This document shows positions 43,175 through 52,259 of a DNA stretch of 64,000 nucleotides, piece by piece (positions within the stretch are counted from its first letter, which is position 1; each line of letters begins with the position of its first letter). A model generated the notes under the pieces. That model worked only from the letters and a program-made list of their open reading frames with translations, was not told the DNA's origin and made no database searches. This DNA comes from Bacteroidota bacterium (lineage in GTDB: Bacteria; Bacteroidota; Bacteroidia; Bacteroidales; UBA4417). The position numbers and the translations under genes are program-made. Location: positions 7,332-71,331 of the forward strand of contig JACAAZ010000011.1 of assembly GCA_013376995.1 (NCBI GenBank), given 5' to 3'.

Positions 43175-45019
43175 TCAGGAAATATCTAATTCCAAATTCA
43201 ATTGATCAGTAAGAGAACCTACTTCAGGATTCTTTTGCTTCATGGCTTCCAACTTGTCTGAATCACTCAGGAACTTTTTATTCTCCGTTGGATTCTTGGT
43301 AATCTCAACTTCCATCCTGATAAGGTCATTCCTGAGTTCATTTTTTAAGAAACCCTGCAGTTCAATCCATGCCTCGTTAATTTCTTTTTGGAGGATCAGG
43401 TTATCAAGTGTGATCAGAATACCAAAGTTGTCGCGAAGTTGTGGCTTGTGTTTAGTAAGTGCTGAATAGAGCATGGCAGAATTTTCCCTGATACTTTCAG
43501 CATATTTTCCAAATGCAGTAATCAATTGATCCTCGCTAAATGCTTCATTCCGATCAGAAGCCTGTTTGCCTTCTTCTACTTTCGGAGCAACCTTGGCACC
43601 CTGCGACATTAAGTCTTTAATGGAGTGCATGGAAGCAGACTGGTATTTCTGAAGGGGCTCGGTATGGATTTCACTTTCCTTGCTGACTTCTTTTGGCATT
43701 TCAGGTAATGCTGCTGCAATTTCCGGTTTTTTCTCCGGAATTTCATCCTGCTTAACTGCTTCAACAAAAGGTTCTGGTGTAGGATGGATAACAGGTTGGG
43801 AAGGTTGAACCGATTGAATTTGCTGAGGCGTGGATATAGGCACAGTTTGAGCCTGCTGAGCAGAAATAACTGATGCTGCAGGAGATGGTTGAATTATCGC
43901 GGGTGGCACAGAGGATTGCTGTAATGGATTCACTATCTGGCACATCTGGATAAGTGCTACCTCGAGCGTAAGCCTTTTATTATTGACCGTCCTGTAGGTT
44001 ACATCACATTTATTTATAATATCGAGTGTATTTATTAGGAAAAGTACAGGTGATGATTTTGCCTGCAATAGGTATTTTGTCCTTACACTTTCACTGGTTT
44101 CGATCAACATTACGGTTGCGGCATCCTGGCACATGAGCAGGTTTCGAAGGTGATCACCGAGGCCGCTTATGAAATGCTGGCCTTCAAACCCTTTCTCGTA
44201 TATCTCATTGAGTATCAGAAGCACATCCCTGTAATTCCCTGATAGCATATAATCAATGATCCTGAAATAGTAATCGTAGTCCAGGACATTAAGGTTCTCA
44301 ATTACAAGTTCACGGCTTATGTTCCTGTTTCCGAGGTTAACCATTTGATCAAAGATTGACAATGCATCTCTTAATGCACCATCAGCTTTTTGTGCAATTA
44401 TATGTAATGCTTCAGGATCAGCGATTACATTCTCTTTCCCGGAAACATAGACAAGATGAGATGAAATGTCCTGGATGGTTATTCGTTTGAAGTCGAAGAT
44501 CTGGCATCTTGAAAGTATGGTGGGAATGATCTTGTGTTTCTCAGTAGTTGCAAGAATAAATTTAGCATATGCGGGTGGTTCTTCCAGTGTCTTGAGAAAC
44601 GCATTGAAAGCTTGTGTTGACAACATATGAACCTCATCGATTATATATACCTTGTACCTTCCCATTTGCGGCGGGATCCGGACCTGGTCAACCAGGTTCC
44701 TTATATCATCAACCGAGTTGTTCGATGCGGCATCAAGTTCATGAATATTGAATGAGGATGATTCATTGAAGGTTACACATGAGGTACATTCATTACAGGG
44801 CTCTATATTGGCGGTGGGATGCTCGCAGTTAATGGTTTTCGCAAGAATACGAGCACATGTGGTTTTCCCAACACCTCTTGGACCGCAAAAAAGAAACGCT
44901 TGCGCCAACTGGTTGTTCCGGATTGCATTCTTCAAGGTATTGGTGATGGATTGCTGCCCCACAACCGTATCAAAAGTAGCTGGCCTGTACTTCCTGGCAG
45001 AAACAATGAAATTATCCAT
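43175..45019 (-). CDS. dnaX: DNA polymerase III subunit gamma/tau
   Basis: A 614-residue clamp-loader subunit. The ATPase domain has Walker A GPRGVGKTT (46-54), zinc-binding C65, C75, C78 and C81, Walker B DEVH (128-131) and the SRC motif at about residue 170. A proline- and glutamine-rich linker covers about residues 370-480 and the tau-type C-terminal domain follows. It loads the sliding clamp and couples the polymerases. I saw no convincing frameshift signal for a shorter gamma form. It is divergent from the deacetylase gene. Confidence 0.95.
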   Translation of the reverse strand: MDNFIVSARKYRPATFDTVVGQQSITNTLKNAIRNNQLAQAFLFCGPRGVGKTTCARILAKTINCEHPTANIEPCNECTSCVTFNESSSFNIHELDAASNNSVDDIRNLVDQVRIPPQMGRYKVYIIDEVHMLSTQAFNAFLKTLEEPPAYAKFILATTEKHKIIPTILSRCQIFDFKRITIQDISSHLVYVSGKENVIADPEALHIIAQKADGALRDALSIFDQMVNLGNRNISRELVIENLNVLDYDYYFRIIDYMLSGNYRDVLLILNEIYEKGFEGQHFISGLGDHLRNLLMCQDAATVMLIETSESVRTKYLLQAKSSPVLFLINTLDIINKCDVTYRTVNNKRLTLEVALIQMCQIVNPLQQSSVPPAIIQPSPAASVISAQQAQTVPISTPQQIQSVQPSQPVIHPTPEPFVEAVKQDEIPEKKPEIAAALPEMPKEVSKESEIHTEPLQKYQSASMHSIKDLMSQGAKVAPKVEEGKQASDRNEAFSEDQLITAFGKYAESIRENSAMLYSALTKHKPQLRDNFGILITLDNLILQKEINEAWIELQGFLKNELRNDLIRMEVEITKNPTENKKFLSDSDKLEAMKQKNPEVGSLTDQLNLELDIS

Positions 45020-45104
45020 AAGTTGTTCTAATGTTCAGAATATCAATTCACCGGCATTCAAAAACTCAGCTGTAACAAGGAACTTCCGACCGGAGAAATA
45101 TTTC

Positions 45105-45133
45105 CAAAAATAAGACAATTCTTCTTCAGTCAA
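45105..45133 (-). promoter_or_regulatory. Putative promoter of dnaX
   Basis: On the minus strand TTG (45131-45133) is followed after 18 bases by TATTTTTG (45105-45112), a good TTG-N18-TAnnTTTG match, about 85 bases before the dnaX start. The rest of the 415-base gap between dnaX and the deacetylase (45020-45434) shows no gene and no clear promoter for the rightward gene. Confidence 0.5.
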
Positions 45134-45434
45134 TCCCATTACAGAAAGACATCAGCAGATTTTATATCCGTTTTAGGATATCTTGTATAAAACACTTAAT
45201 CCTGGAGAGTAATGAACGAAAATAGTGTAAAATATTTCCAGGTATTTCGCCAGCGGATCAGAGAGTAAACAAATGGAATATCATAGTTATTCTTGAAAAG
45301 GTAAATTCTGTTCTTCCTGACTTTGGTGCAGTTTACTGCCTTAATTTATTTCAAATCTATAAAATTTTAATATCTTCGTATGGTGGCAGGCCTGGGATCT
45401 TTCGCAGGAAGTTGCAATATTCTTCATTTGGCGT

Positions 45435-46745
45435 ATGCTCCTGATTTACACTAAAAAGACCACCAACAGGGTAAAGTACATCTTTCACCTCTTGATAAAC
45501 GATTTGCTGGGAATAGAAACAAGATTTACTTCTAGTCTTGAAGAATTTCTCGGTTATACGGGTCCGCGTTTTTCGTACGGAGAATTGGTGCCGGATGATG
45601 AACTTTATTTTGCCGCTCACCCATTGTTGTTTGAAACAGGGATCTCGCTCAAGACACTCAATTATATCGAGTTTAAAGGTAACCCGGCTTTCTTCAGCGT
45701 ATTTGAGAAAAGGTCATGTTTCCCGTTTGATATCTTTGCGGCATCTTTCTACTTGGTTTCAAGGTATGAGGAATACCTCCCTCACATACGCGATGAACAT
45801 GGACGGTTCATGGCATCAGGCAGTGAGGCTTTCAAACATGGGTTTCTGCGCAAGCCACTCGTGAATATTTGGGCGATACAGCTGGGCGATATCTTATCGT
45901 TTCGTTTCCCGAGCCTTAAACAGAAACGGTCTGAATATAAGTTTGAACTTACTATTGATATAGATGCTGCTTATGCATTTAAACATAAAGGAATGACCCG
46001 TGCGGTAGGAGGAATCCTGAAAGCACTTCAGAAAGGGAATTATAGCGAGATCCGGGAACGTCTGAGGGTTTTGTTGCACAAACAAAACGATCCGTTTGAT
46101 ACATTTGAGTACCTGTTCCAACTGCAATCAAAATTTAAGCTGAAGCTCATTTACTTTGTATTAATGGCTGACTATGGGCCGCGCGATAAAAATATTCCTG
46201 TCAATAACCGCCAGTTTCACAGGTTGATCAAACTCCTTTCTGATTATGCAGATGTCGGTATTCATCCATCCTATGCCTCTTTTGTTGATGTTGATAAGTT
46301 GAAAATTGAGATTTCAAGATTGTCACGGCTGCTTCATCAGGATGTTAGTCGCAGCCGGCAACATTTCCTGAGACTTGAATTTCCTAGGACCTATCGTACC
46401 CTCATTAATCATGATATTACGGATGATTATACCATGGGTTACTCTGAAGAGCCCGGTTTCAGGGCTTCCATATGTAATCCGTTCTATTTCTATGACCTGG
46501 ATATGGACATGGAAACCCATCTTAAATTGCATCCTTTTGCTATCATGGATGGAACTTTGAATGATTATCTACGCCTGACTCCCGCTCAATCCGTCGAAAT
46601 AGTTGAATCGTTAATAAAGGAAACCAAATCGGTAGGAGGAACTTTCATCCCCCTCTGGCATAACCACTCGCTGAATGATCATGATGAGTGGAAAGGTTGG
46701 CTTGCCTTATTTGAGAAGATGGTAGAGAATGCTACCCGTTGCTGA
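45435..46745 (+). CDS. Polysaccharide deacetylase family protein
   Basis: A 436-residue protein recognised by the TIDIDAAYAF and VGIHPSYASF motifs of NodB-like deacetylases. It has a long N-terminal domain (residues 1-175, DUF7033-like) that resembles other Bacteroidota members. The metal site is less complete than in canonical NodB (the HxxxH pair reads HPSYAS), so the activity is uncertain. It lacks a signal peptide. It is followed after 39 bases by a FemAB-like gene, and the pair may modify surface glycans. Confidence 0.82.
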   Translation: MLLIYTKKTTNRVKYIFHLLINDLLGIETRFTSSLEEFLGYTGPRFSYGELVPDDELYFAAHPLLFETGISLKTLNYIEFKGNPAFFSVFEKRSCFPFDIFAASFYLVSRYEEYLPHIRDEHGRFMASGSEAFKHGFLRKPLVNIWAIQLGDILSFRFPSLKQKRSEYKFELTIDIDAAYAFKHKGMTRAVGGILKALQKGNYSEIRERLRVLLHKQNDPFDTFEYLFQLQSKFKLKLIYFVLMADYGPRDKNIPVNNRQFHRLIKLLSDYADVGIHPSYASFVDVDKLKIEISRLSRLLHQDVSRSRQHFLRLEFPRTYRTLINHDITDDYTMGYSEEPGFRASICNPFYFYDLDMDMETHLKLHPFAIMDGTLNDYLRLTPAQSVEIVESLIKETKSVGGTFIPLWHNHSLNDHDEWKGWLALFEKMVENATRC

Positions 46746-46784
46746 ATTTCACCTTTCTTTGTATTACCACTGAATCACTCGTAA

Positions 46785-47735
46785 ATGATACGTTTTCTGA
46801 CAAACGATCAAATTAATCTGGAAAGCTGGGATAGCTGTATCTTCCGTTCTATAAACGGGAATATATATGGTTACTCATGGTATTTGAATATGGTTTGCCC
46901 TGGATGGTGTGCCCTGGTAGAGGATGACTATATCCGGATCATGCCGCTTCCTGCCTGGAAAAAATTTGGGATAAACTATCTTGTTCAACCGCTTTTTACG
47001 CAACAGCTCGGGATTTATTCATCTGAACAGATTAGTAGCCGTGACGTCAGGGACTTCTTGTACAAGATCCCATCCAAATTTAAATATGTTGACATGAATC
47101 TTAATTCTGCCAACAAAATTGAAATTACCGGACTATCGCATGGTTATAACATCAACTATGAACTCTTGCTTAACCTTCCTTACAAGGAGATTTCAGCACT
47201 GTATTCCGATAATTTAAAAAGGAACCTGAAAAGGGCAAATAAGTATGTTCAGTCTATCAGCAGAAATGTTGAACCTCTGGAAATTATCACTTTGTTCAGG
47301 AAGAACAGAGGTGATGGAATTAAAGCGTTATCAGATTCTCAATATGATGTTCTGCGTAAAGTATTTTCCGAATTACTTCAACGAGGCCATTGCGAAATTT
47401 GGGGTGTATATCATCCTGAAAAGCAAAAATTAATGGGTGCTGTTGCCTGGGTTTACAGTAACAACAGGATAATCTTCCTGTTTTCTGCTGTATCAGATTC
47501 AGGTAAGCAGAAAGGTGCTATGCCTTTCCTGATTGATTCATTGATAAGGGAGAAAGCAGGCAGTGAACTTATCCTTGATTTTGAAGGGTCAAATGACCCC
47601 AATCTGGGTCGGTTTTATGCCGGATTTGGTTCGTCCAAAGTATTTTATCCCCGGATTCGAATGAATAAATTATCTATCCTTCTTCATTTTGGAACAAATA
47701 TTTACAGGAATCTTCGCATCTACTTCCGAAAATAA
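46785..47735 (+). CDS. GNAT/FemAB-like acetyltransferase-fold protein
   Basis: A 316-residue protein with an acetyltransferase-like pattern similar to FemAB/Acetyltransf_6: SDNLKRNLKRANKYVQSI near residue 145, a beta-strand MGAVAWVYSNNRIIFLFSA near 225 and the DFEGSNDPNLGRFYAGFG block near 270. Such proteins transfer amino acids or acyl groups in cell-envelope biosynthesis. The donor is not known. It forms a probable two-gene unit with the deacetylase. Confidence 0.75.
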   Translation: MIRFLTNDQINLESWDSCIFRSINGNIYGYSWYLNMVCPGWCALVEDDYIRIMPLPAWKKFGINYLVQPLFTQQLGIYSSEQISSRDVRDFLYKIPSKFKYVDMNLNSANKIEITGLSHGYNINYELLLNLPYKEISALYSDNLKRNLKRANKYVQSISRNVEPLEIITLFRKNRGDGIKALSDSQYDVLRKVFSELLQRGHCEIWGVYHPEKQKLMGAVAWVYSNNRIIFLFSAVSDSGKQKGAMPFLIDSLIREKAGSELILDFEGSNDPNLGRFYAGFGSSKVFYPRIRMNKLSILLHFGTNIYRNLRIYFRK

Positions 47736-47769
47736 ATATTCTGAGTTTCATTTTTCCATTGCGAATGAA

Positions 47770-47777
47770 TATATTTG
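47770..47777 (+). promoter_or_regulatory. Putative -7 box (TATATTTG) of upp
   Basis: TATATTTG is 48 bases before the upp ATG. The expected TTG upstream is not visible. Confidence 0.35.
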
Positions 47778-47825
47778 CCTTATAGTCGAAAAAGTGATTG
47801 CCATCCGGTATTAAAATCCTTTATT

Positions 47826-48476
47826 ATGGTTATAAACCTTGGAACTCAAAACTCGATAGTTAACCAGTTCATTTCTGAGCTGCGTGATGCAAGCGTTCAG
47901 GCTGATAGCTTACGTTTTCGCAGGAATATGGAAAGGTTGGGCGAAATCTTTGCCTATGAGATCAGCAAGAAACTTGAGTATGAGGAAAGGGAGTTTGTTA
48001 CCAGCCTTGGGACTGCCGTAGTCCCTGTTCTCAAGCAATTCCCTATTATTGGTACTATTTTACGGGCGGGTTTGCCGCTTCACCAGGGTATGCTCAACTT
48101 TTTTGACCATTCTGATAATGCATTTGTTACCGCCTACAGGGAACACCGGAAGGATGATGAATTTGCAGTCCAGGTTGAATATGCTTCCTGCCCGGAACTT
48201 GAATCCAAGGTGCTTATCTTATGCGATCCCATGCTTGCAACTGGGCACTCTATGTTCTCCTCCTATAAGGAACTCCTGATTCAAGGAAAGCCGGCTCATA
48301 CCCACCTTGTTTCTGTTCTTGCAAGTATCCAGGGAATTGAATACCTGAAAAGGGTAATGCCTAAAAAAGGAGTTACGATCTGGGTTGGTGCAATAGATGA
48401 CGAATTGACTGCACAAGGCTACATTGTTCCCGGGCTTGGAGATGCAGGTGACCTTGCCTTTGGTAAAAAAGCCTGA
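47826..48476 (+). CDS. upp: Uracil phosphoribosyltransferase
   Basis: A 216-residue enzyme that makes UMP from uracil and PRPP in pyrimidine salvage. The PRPP-binding loop is LILCDPMLATGHS (about residues 132-144), and GTILRAGLPLHQG and the C-terminal GLGDAGDLAFG are family features. I chose the ATG at 47826; the open frame extends upstream to 47775, but this would include the promoter-like region. It is a single gene. Confidence 0.95.
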   Translation: MVINLGTQNSIVNQFISELRDASVQADSLRFRRNMERLGEIFAYEISKKLEYEEREFVTSLGTAVVPVLKQFPIIGTILRAGLPLHQGMLNFFDHSDNAFVTAYREHRKDDEFAVQVEYASCPELESKVLILCDPMLATGHSMFSSYKELLIQGKPAHTHLVSVLASIQGIEYLKRVMPKKGVTIWVGAIDDELTAQGYIVPGLGDAGDLAFGKKA

Positions 48477-48574
48477 CAAAAATGTAACATTTTCTACTTT
48501 TGTCTGTTACTTAAGTTGGAAACAGCAATAAATTCATACTGATCTCGTTATACTGCAACGATCTGCCTGGTACT

Positions 48575-49081
48575 ATGTCTGCCCTCCTCAAATTACTCAT
48601 TGTCTTTGCCCTTAGCAGCGTTAAATTCCTGCTGGCACCTCCTTTGTCTTTCGGCCTGGGTTTGAACTTTCTTCAGACCATAGCATCTACCTCTGCCGGC
48701 GGGATTATGGGTGTGCTGGTATTTTTCTACATCAGCAAGTGGCTGATAAAGTTTTACAACATTTATCTGAGTGTTTACCAGCATAAAATACTCCATTGGA
48801 TTGCCGTAAAACTCGAAATGAAAAAACTGCTGGCACATTTGCATCATACCAGGAACAGGAAGAAGAAAGTCTTTACTTTCAGTAACAAACTTTATGTGAG
48901 AATCAAGCGTAAGTACGGCTTGCTTGGAATCATTATCTTAACTCCCATACTTCTGTCTATCCCGGTCGGGGCTTTTTTGGCAGCTCGTTTTTATCCCCGC
49001 CAGCGTCACCTTGTTCTCTACCTTTCAGGATCCGTAATTATGTGGTCATTAATTATGTCCACAGCAATAGCGATCTTTTGA
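48575..49081 (+). CDS. Polytopic membrane protein, small multidrug-export-like
   Basis: A 168-residue protein with about four hydrophobic stretches (3-27, 31-58, 115-136 and 146-167) and a central basic loop (HHTRNRKKKV). The C-terminal part (KYGLLGIIILTPILLSIPVG) resembles the Sm_multidrug_ex family, but the match is loose. The function is unknown. It lies between upp and the ABC permease on the same strand. Confidence 0.6.
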   Translation: MSALLKLLIVFALSSVKFLLAPPLSFGLGLNFLQTIASTSAGGIMGVLVFFYISKWLIKFYNIYLSVYQHKILHWIAVKLEMKKLLAHLHHTRNRKKKVFTFSNKLYVRIKRKYGLLGIIILTPILLSIPVGAFLAARFYPRQRHLVLYLSGSVIMWSLIMSTAIAIF

Positions 49082-49272
49082 TCTGACTTTCCAGCCTTTG
49101 CTCTTCGTAAATTCCAGCCTGCCTTAGAGTCTGTTAATATTCTTTAATTTTCGGGATAAAATATAGAAGTGATCGCCATATAGAGGATATTTTCAGGTAT
49201 TTTTGTTATGTATAAGATGGAGATCTCCATTTTTCCCCAGTTTATTAATGCCTGGAACCAAGATACCGCTCG

Positions 49273-50526
49273 ATGAAAATCCTTAAGCCCGGAGTTGCTA
49301 CTGAAAACCTGAAAATTTCTATGTTGTCCATCCGCAGTCATATGACGCGGACCATACTCACCGTATTGATCATCTCTTTCGGTATCATGGCTCTGGTTGG
49401 TATTCTAACATCAATTGATGCAATTAAGTATTTCCTCAATCAGAATTTCCAGATGATGGGTGCTAATACATTCACCATCCGGAACCGATCCCTGAGGATT
49501 CACATTGGGAATAAAAGCAGCCGTGCCACAAATTTCCGCGAAATTAGCTATGACGAGGCCCTTCGATTTAAAAATGAATATAATTTCCCGTCCAGTGTTT
49601 CCATATATATCTATGCAACTGGAAATGCGACTGTAAAATACGGTTCAAAAAAAACGAACCCAAACGTAGGAGCAATTGGCACAGATGCTGAATACCTTAC
49701 TACCTCGGGATTTGAGCTGTCAGGAGGGAGAAATTTCACAGCTGCTGAAACCTTTTATGGGAGCGGTGTTGTAATTGTTGGCAGTGCCATCATTGATAAA
49801 CTGTTCCAGGCTAAGGATGACCCGGTAGGAAAAAGTATTACTATCGGATCAGGAAAGTATTTAATTGTTGGAGTGCTGAAATCAAAAGGTTCAAGTTTGG
49901 GTTTTAACCCCGACAATATTTGCCTGATGCCCATCAACAATGTGCGGGAGCGATTCCCTAGGCCCAATGCAAGCTATTCCATTAATGTATGTGTAAAAAG
50001 TGGTGAAATGCTTGAAGCCGGAATAGGGGAGGCAACAGGGCTTTTGCGTGTCATACGTCAGACCGGACTTGGGGACGAAGATAATTTTGATATTACCAAA
50101 AGCGATAATATTTCCGCTATGTTGTTCGATAGCCTTAAATATCTTCGGATGGCAGCAACAATCATTGGATTGATTACACTGGTTGGTGCAGCCATCGGGT
50201 TGATGAACATCATGCTGGTTTCTGTAACCGAAAGGACTAGGGAAATAGGCATCCGGAAAGCAATTGGTGCCCGTCGCAAGACCATCCGTAACCAGTTCTT
50301 AGTTGAAGCGATTGTTATTGCACAGATAGGTGGATTTTTAGGCATTATTCTGGGTATTGCAATAGGAAATGCATTAGCCTTGGCTATAGGGAGCAGTTTT
50401 ATTATTCCTTGGGCATGGATTGCTCTTGGTGTAACATTATGTTTCCTGGTTGCTTTGTTATCCGGGATTGTTCCTGCGTCGAAAGCAGCCAACCTCGATC
50501 CTATCGAGTCCTTGCGCTACGAGTAA
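49273..50526 (+). CDS. MacB/FtsX-type ABC transporter permease
   Basis: A 417-residue permease with an N-terminal transmembrane helix (residues 23-48), a MacB_PCD-like periplasmic domain (60-250) and three C-terminal helices typical of FtsX/MacB. The cytoplasmic signature [18 protein letters not shown] and the terminal [10 protein letters not shown] are clear. No ATPase or membrane-fusion gene is adjacent, so it must rely on a partner elsewhere. Confidence 0.9.
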   Translation: MKILKPGVATENLKISMLSIRSHMTRTILTVLIISFGIMALVGILTSIDAIKYFLNQNFQMMGANTFTIRNRSLRIHIGNKSSRATNFREISYDEALRFKNEYNFPSSVSIYIYATGNATVKYGSKKTNPNVGAIGTDAEYLTTSGFELSGGRNFTAAETFYGSGVVIVGSAIIDKLFQAKDDPVGKSITIGSGKYLIVGVLKSKGSSLGFNPDNICLMPINNVRERFPRPNASYSINVCVKSGEMLEAGIGEATGLLRVIRQTGLGDEDNFDITKSDNISAMLFDSLKYLRMAATIIGLITLVGAAIGLMNIMLVSVTERTREIGIRKAIGARRKTIRNQFLVEAIVIAQIGGFLGIILGIAIGNALALAIGSSFIIPWAWIALGVTLCFLVALLSGIVPASKAANLDPIESLRYE

Positions 50527-50530
50527 ATCC

Positions 50531-51874
50531 TTATTTGCGGGAGTCGAAATTGCCCACTCCAATCAGTTGATCATACAGGGTTCCACGATCGTGGTGATAT
50601 ACCAGGATGCAATAATTGTTTTCTGTTTCAAAGTGGCTGCCTTCAATATATGTAATGTCTCCCTTACTTGAGTTGTTTGGCAGCAAGGTGTACAGGTAAT
50701 TATAATAGCCTTGTTTCAGAAAGATGTCAGCCTCATATCCATGTTTAATATAGTTGAATTTCATCTTATTCTCTGGTAAGTATTGCCAGCAATTATACCC
50801 TCCTGCTATGTAAAGGCTCCCTTCAACGATAGGCGCCGTGTAAGGTAGGAAAAAATGAACCCTGGCATATTCTCCCATTGTTTCAACAGTTGTTTCATCA
50901 TCTGTTTTAAGAAGGAACCTGCCGTTTATATCATCATCATGCGAATATACCTTGAAGGTGCGTCTCTCGCTGTTCCATAAGGTGACTTTGTACTCTCCGC
51001 TATCATAAATGATCTCTCTGACCTTATCTGTTAAATATTTAAGGCTCTTGAGATCGAAATGGCGGAATTCATTTCCCCCTGGAAATTGATTTGTGCCGTT
51101 ATCAAAGGAATAGTCCAGGACATCTCCTTTTACCATGTATGGTTTCAAGGTAGTAAGGGCATTGTCCCAACGCCCGTTTTGCAAAATAGTGACCTGCACA
51201 TCCTGGTATGGTGCATCAATCCTATAGCCATTGGTCTGAATTGAGAAATCGATCTCCTGGTTCGTTTCATTTTCTTCCACGGTTGTGGCCCTGATAACTG
51301 AAGCATCAATTGAAACCTGGGGATCAAAAACAAGGATTCGCCTGGTAAAGGATAGTATCTCTGTCCCCTCAGAAGATTTTAAATATACTTTCAATAAGTA
51401 ATTTCCCGAGAGTTTCACTTTCATCTGATCGTTGGGGATCATCACCTGGTAGTGTGTGTAGGACTGCCTGGTGTTAAAAGAAAAGTCATACTGTTCAATC
51501 TGGCTTTCAAGGTTCCCTTCCAGGTATTCGTTTTGCCAGATCTGGGTTGGCTGCCAGTTTGCATCGCAATGCACCAGCGTGTAATAATACTGTTTAATGT
51601 TTCCTTCAAGATCATCAAATCTCAACTGGAGTTTTTCATCAGTATTTAGTTGAATGACTGGATCAGAAAGCTCAAAACCAACCCGGAACAGTTCTATGGA
51701 TTTGATGTAATTTACATATGTGTGATCAGTGTATTGAAGTCTATTTTCATTGAAATAGGCATTTGTATCCGTTATTTCTGACTGGGCAAACACAACAGGC
51801 GTAATGGCAAGTTGAATCAACACAAGCGAGCAGAAGTGAAGCATGCGATAGGGCCGGGCGATATGAATTTTCAT
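50531..51874 (-). CDS. Type IX secretion system plug protein (DUF5103)
   Basis: A 447-residue exported protein with a signal peptide (LVLIQLAITPVVFAQ). It matches the DUF5103 family, now the T9SS plug. In Flavobacterium it occupies the SprA translocon at the outer membrane in place of PorV. Typical segments include FYTLVHCDANWQPT-like (here YYYTLVHCDANWQPTQIW) near residue 100 and FLPYTAPIVEGSLYIAGGYN near 340. I chose the ATG at 51874, before the signal peptide; the frame continues upstream to 52012 through the terminator of the small gene. Its stop is 4 bases from the ABC permease stop. Confidence 0.88.
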   Translation of the reverse strand: MKIHIARPYRMLHFCSLVLIQLAITPVVFAQSEITDTNAYFNENRLQYTDHTYVNYIKSIELFRVGFELSDPVIQLNTDEKLQLRFDDLEGNIKQYYYTLVHCDANWQPTQIWQNEYLEGNLESQIEQYDFSFNTRQSYTHYQVMIPNDQMKVKLSGNYLLKVYLKSSEGTEILSFTRRILVFDPQVSIDASVIRATTVEENETNQEIDFSIQTNGYRIDAPYQDVQVTILQNGRWDNALTTLKPYMVKGDVLDYSFDNGTNQFPGGNEFRHFDLKSLKYLTDKVREIIYDSGEYKVTLWNSERRTFKVYSHDDDINGRFLLKTDDETTVETMGEYARVHFFLPYTAPIVEGSLYIAGGYNCWQYLPENKMKFNYIKHGYEADIFLKQGYYNYLYTLLPNNSSKGDITYIEGSHFETENNYCILVYHHDRGTLYDQLIGVGNFDSRK

Positions 51875-51966
51875 TATAGTTAAGCTTATAGCAAAGATAG
51901 TCTTAAAAAGTAGAATCGTCCTTGCTGTTCCATATAGTATGCAATACGGAATCTGATGAAATAAAA

Positions 51967-51994
51967 AACTCCGCTCAGTAAGGTGAACGGAGTT
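51967..51994 (-). terminator. Rho-independent terminator after the small membrane protein
   Basis: An 11-bp stem (AACTCCGTTCA / TGAGCGGAGTT, one G-T pair) with a 6-base loop is followed by T residues on the minus strand. It ends the transcript of the genes at 52042-53750 and supports the shorter start of the plug gene. Confidence 0.85.
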
Positions 51995-52041
51995 ATATTT
52001 ATTATTCGACAAAACAACAGGTCAAAATTGCTTAGACAATA

Positions 52042-52227
52042 TTAAAGGTTCCTGCACCTAATATCATCATGCCTTTCACAGGTACAGACAAGTTTTTGAC
52101 CTGTTTCAATATCTACGTTATCACAGAACTGGCGGCTGCTTGCTCCTCTGGTGAGTAAAAGCAGAACGCCTAACCCGATGGCGGCCAGTAACAATAAGGC
52201 AAAAGGTAACAGGAACTGGTTAAGCAT
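52042..52227 (-). CDS. Small membrane protein with cysteine-rich tail
   Basis: A 61-residue protein with one transmembrane helix (residues 5-26) and a tail with four cysteines (FCDNVDIETGQKLVCTCERH and a final CRNL). It resembles short 'membrane or secreted proteins' of Bacteroidota. It is 32 bases after the sigma-4-like gene and is followed by a strong terminator, which supports it being a real gene. The function is unknown. Confidence 0.65.
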   Translation of the reverse strand: MLNQFLLPFALLLLAAIGLGVLLLLTRGASSRQFCDNVDIETGQKLVCTCERHDDIRCRNL

Positions 52228-52259
52228 TTCTTGTTTATTTGTTTTGAGATAACTGCTTA

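Noticed and set aside
45357-45620. Minus-strand open frame upstream of the deacetylase gene
   Set aside because: It overlaps the deacetylase start and has no recognisable features; the deacetylase frame is supported by motifs.
51875-52012. N-terminal extension of the T9SS plug protein
   Set aside because: It lies across the terminator of the small membrane gene, and a signal peptide starts at the internal ATG.
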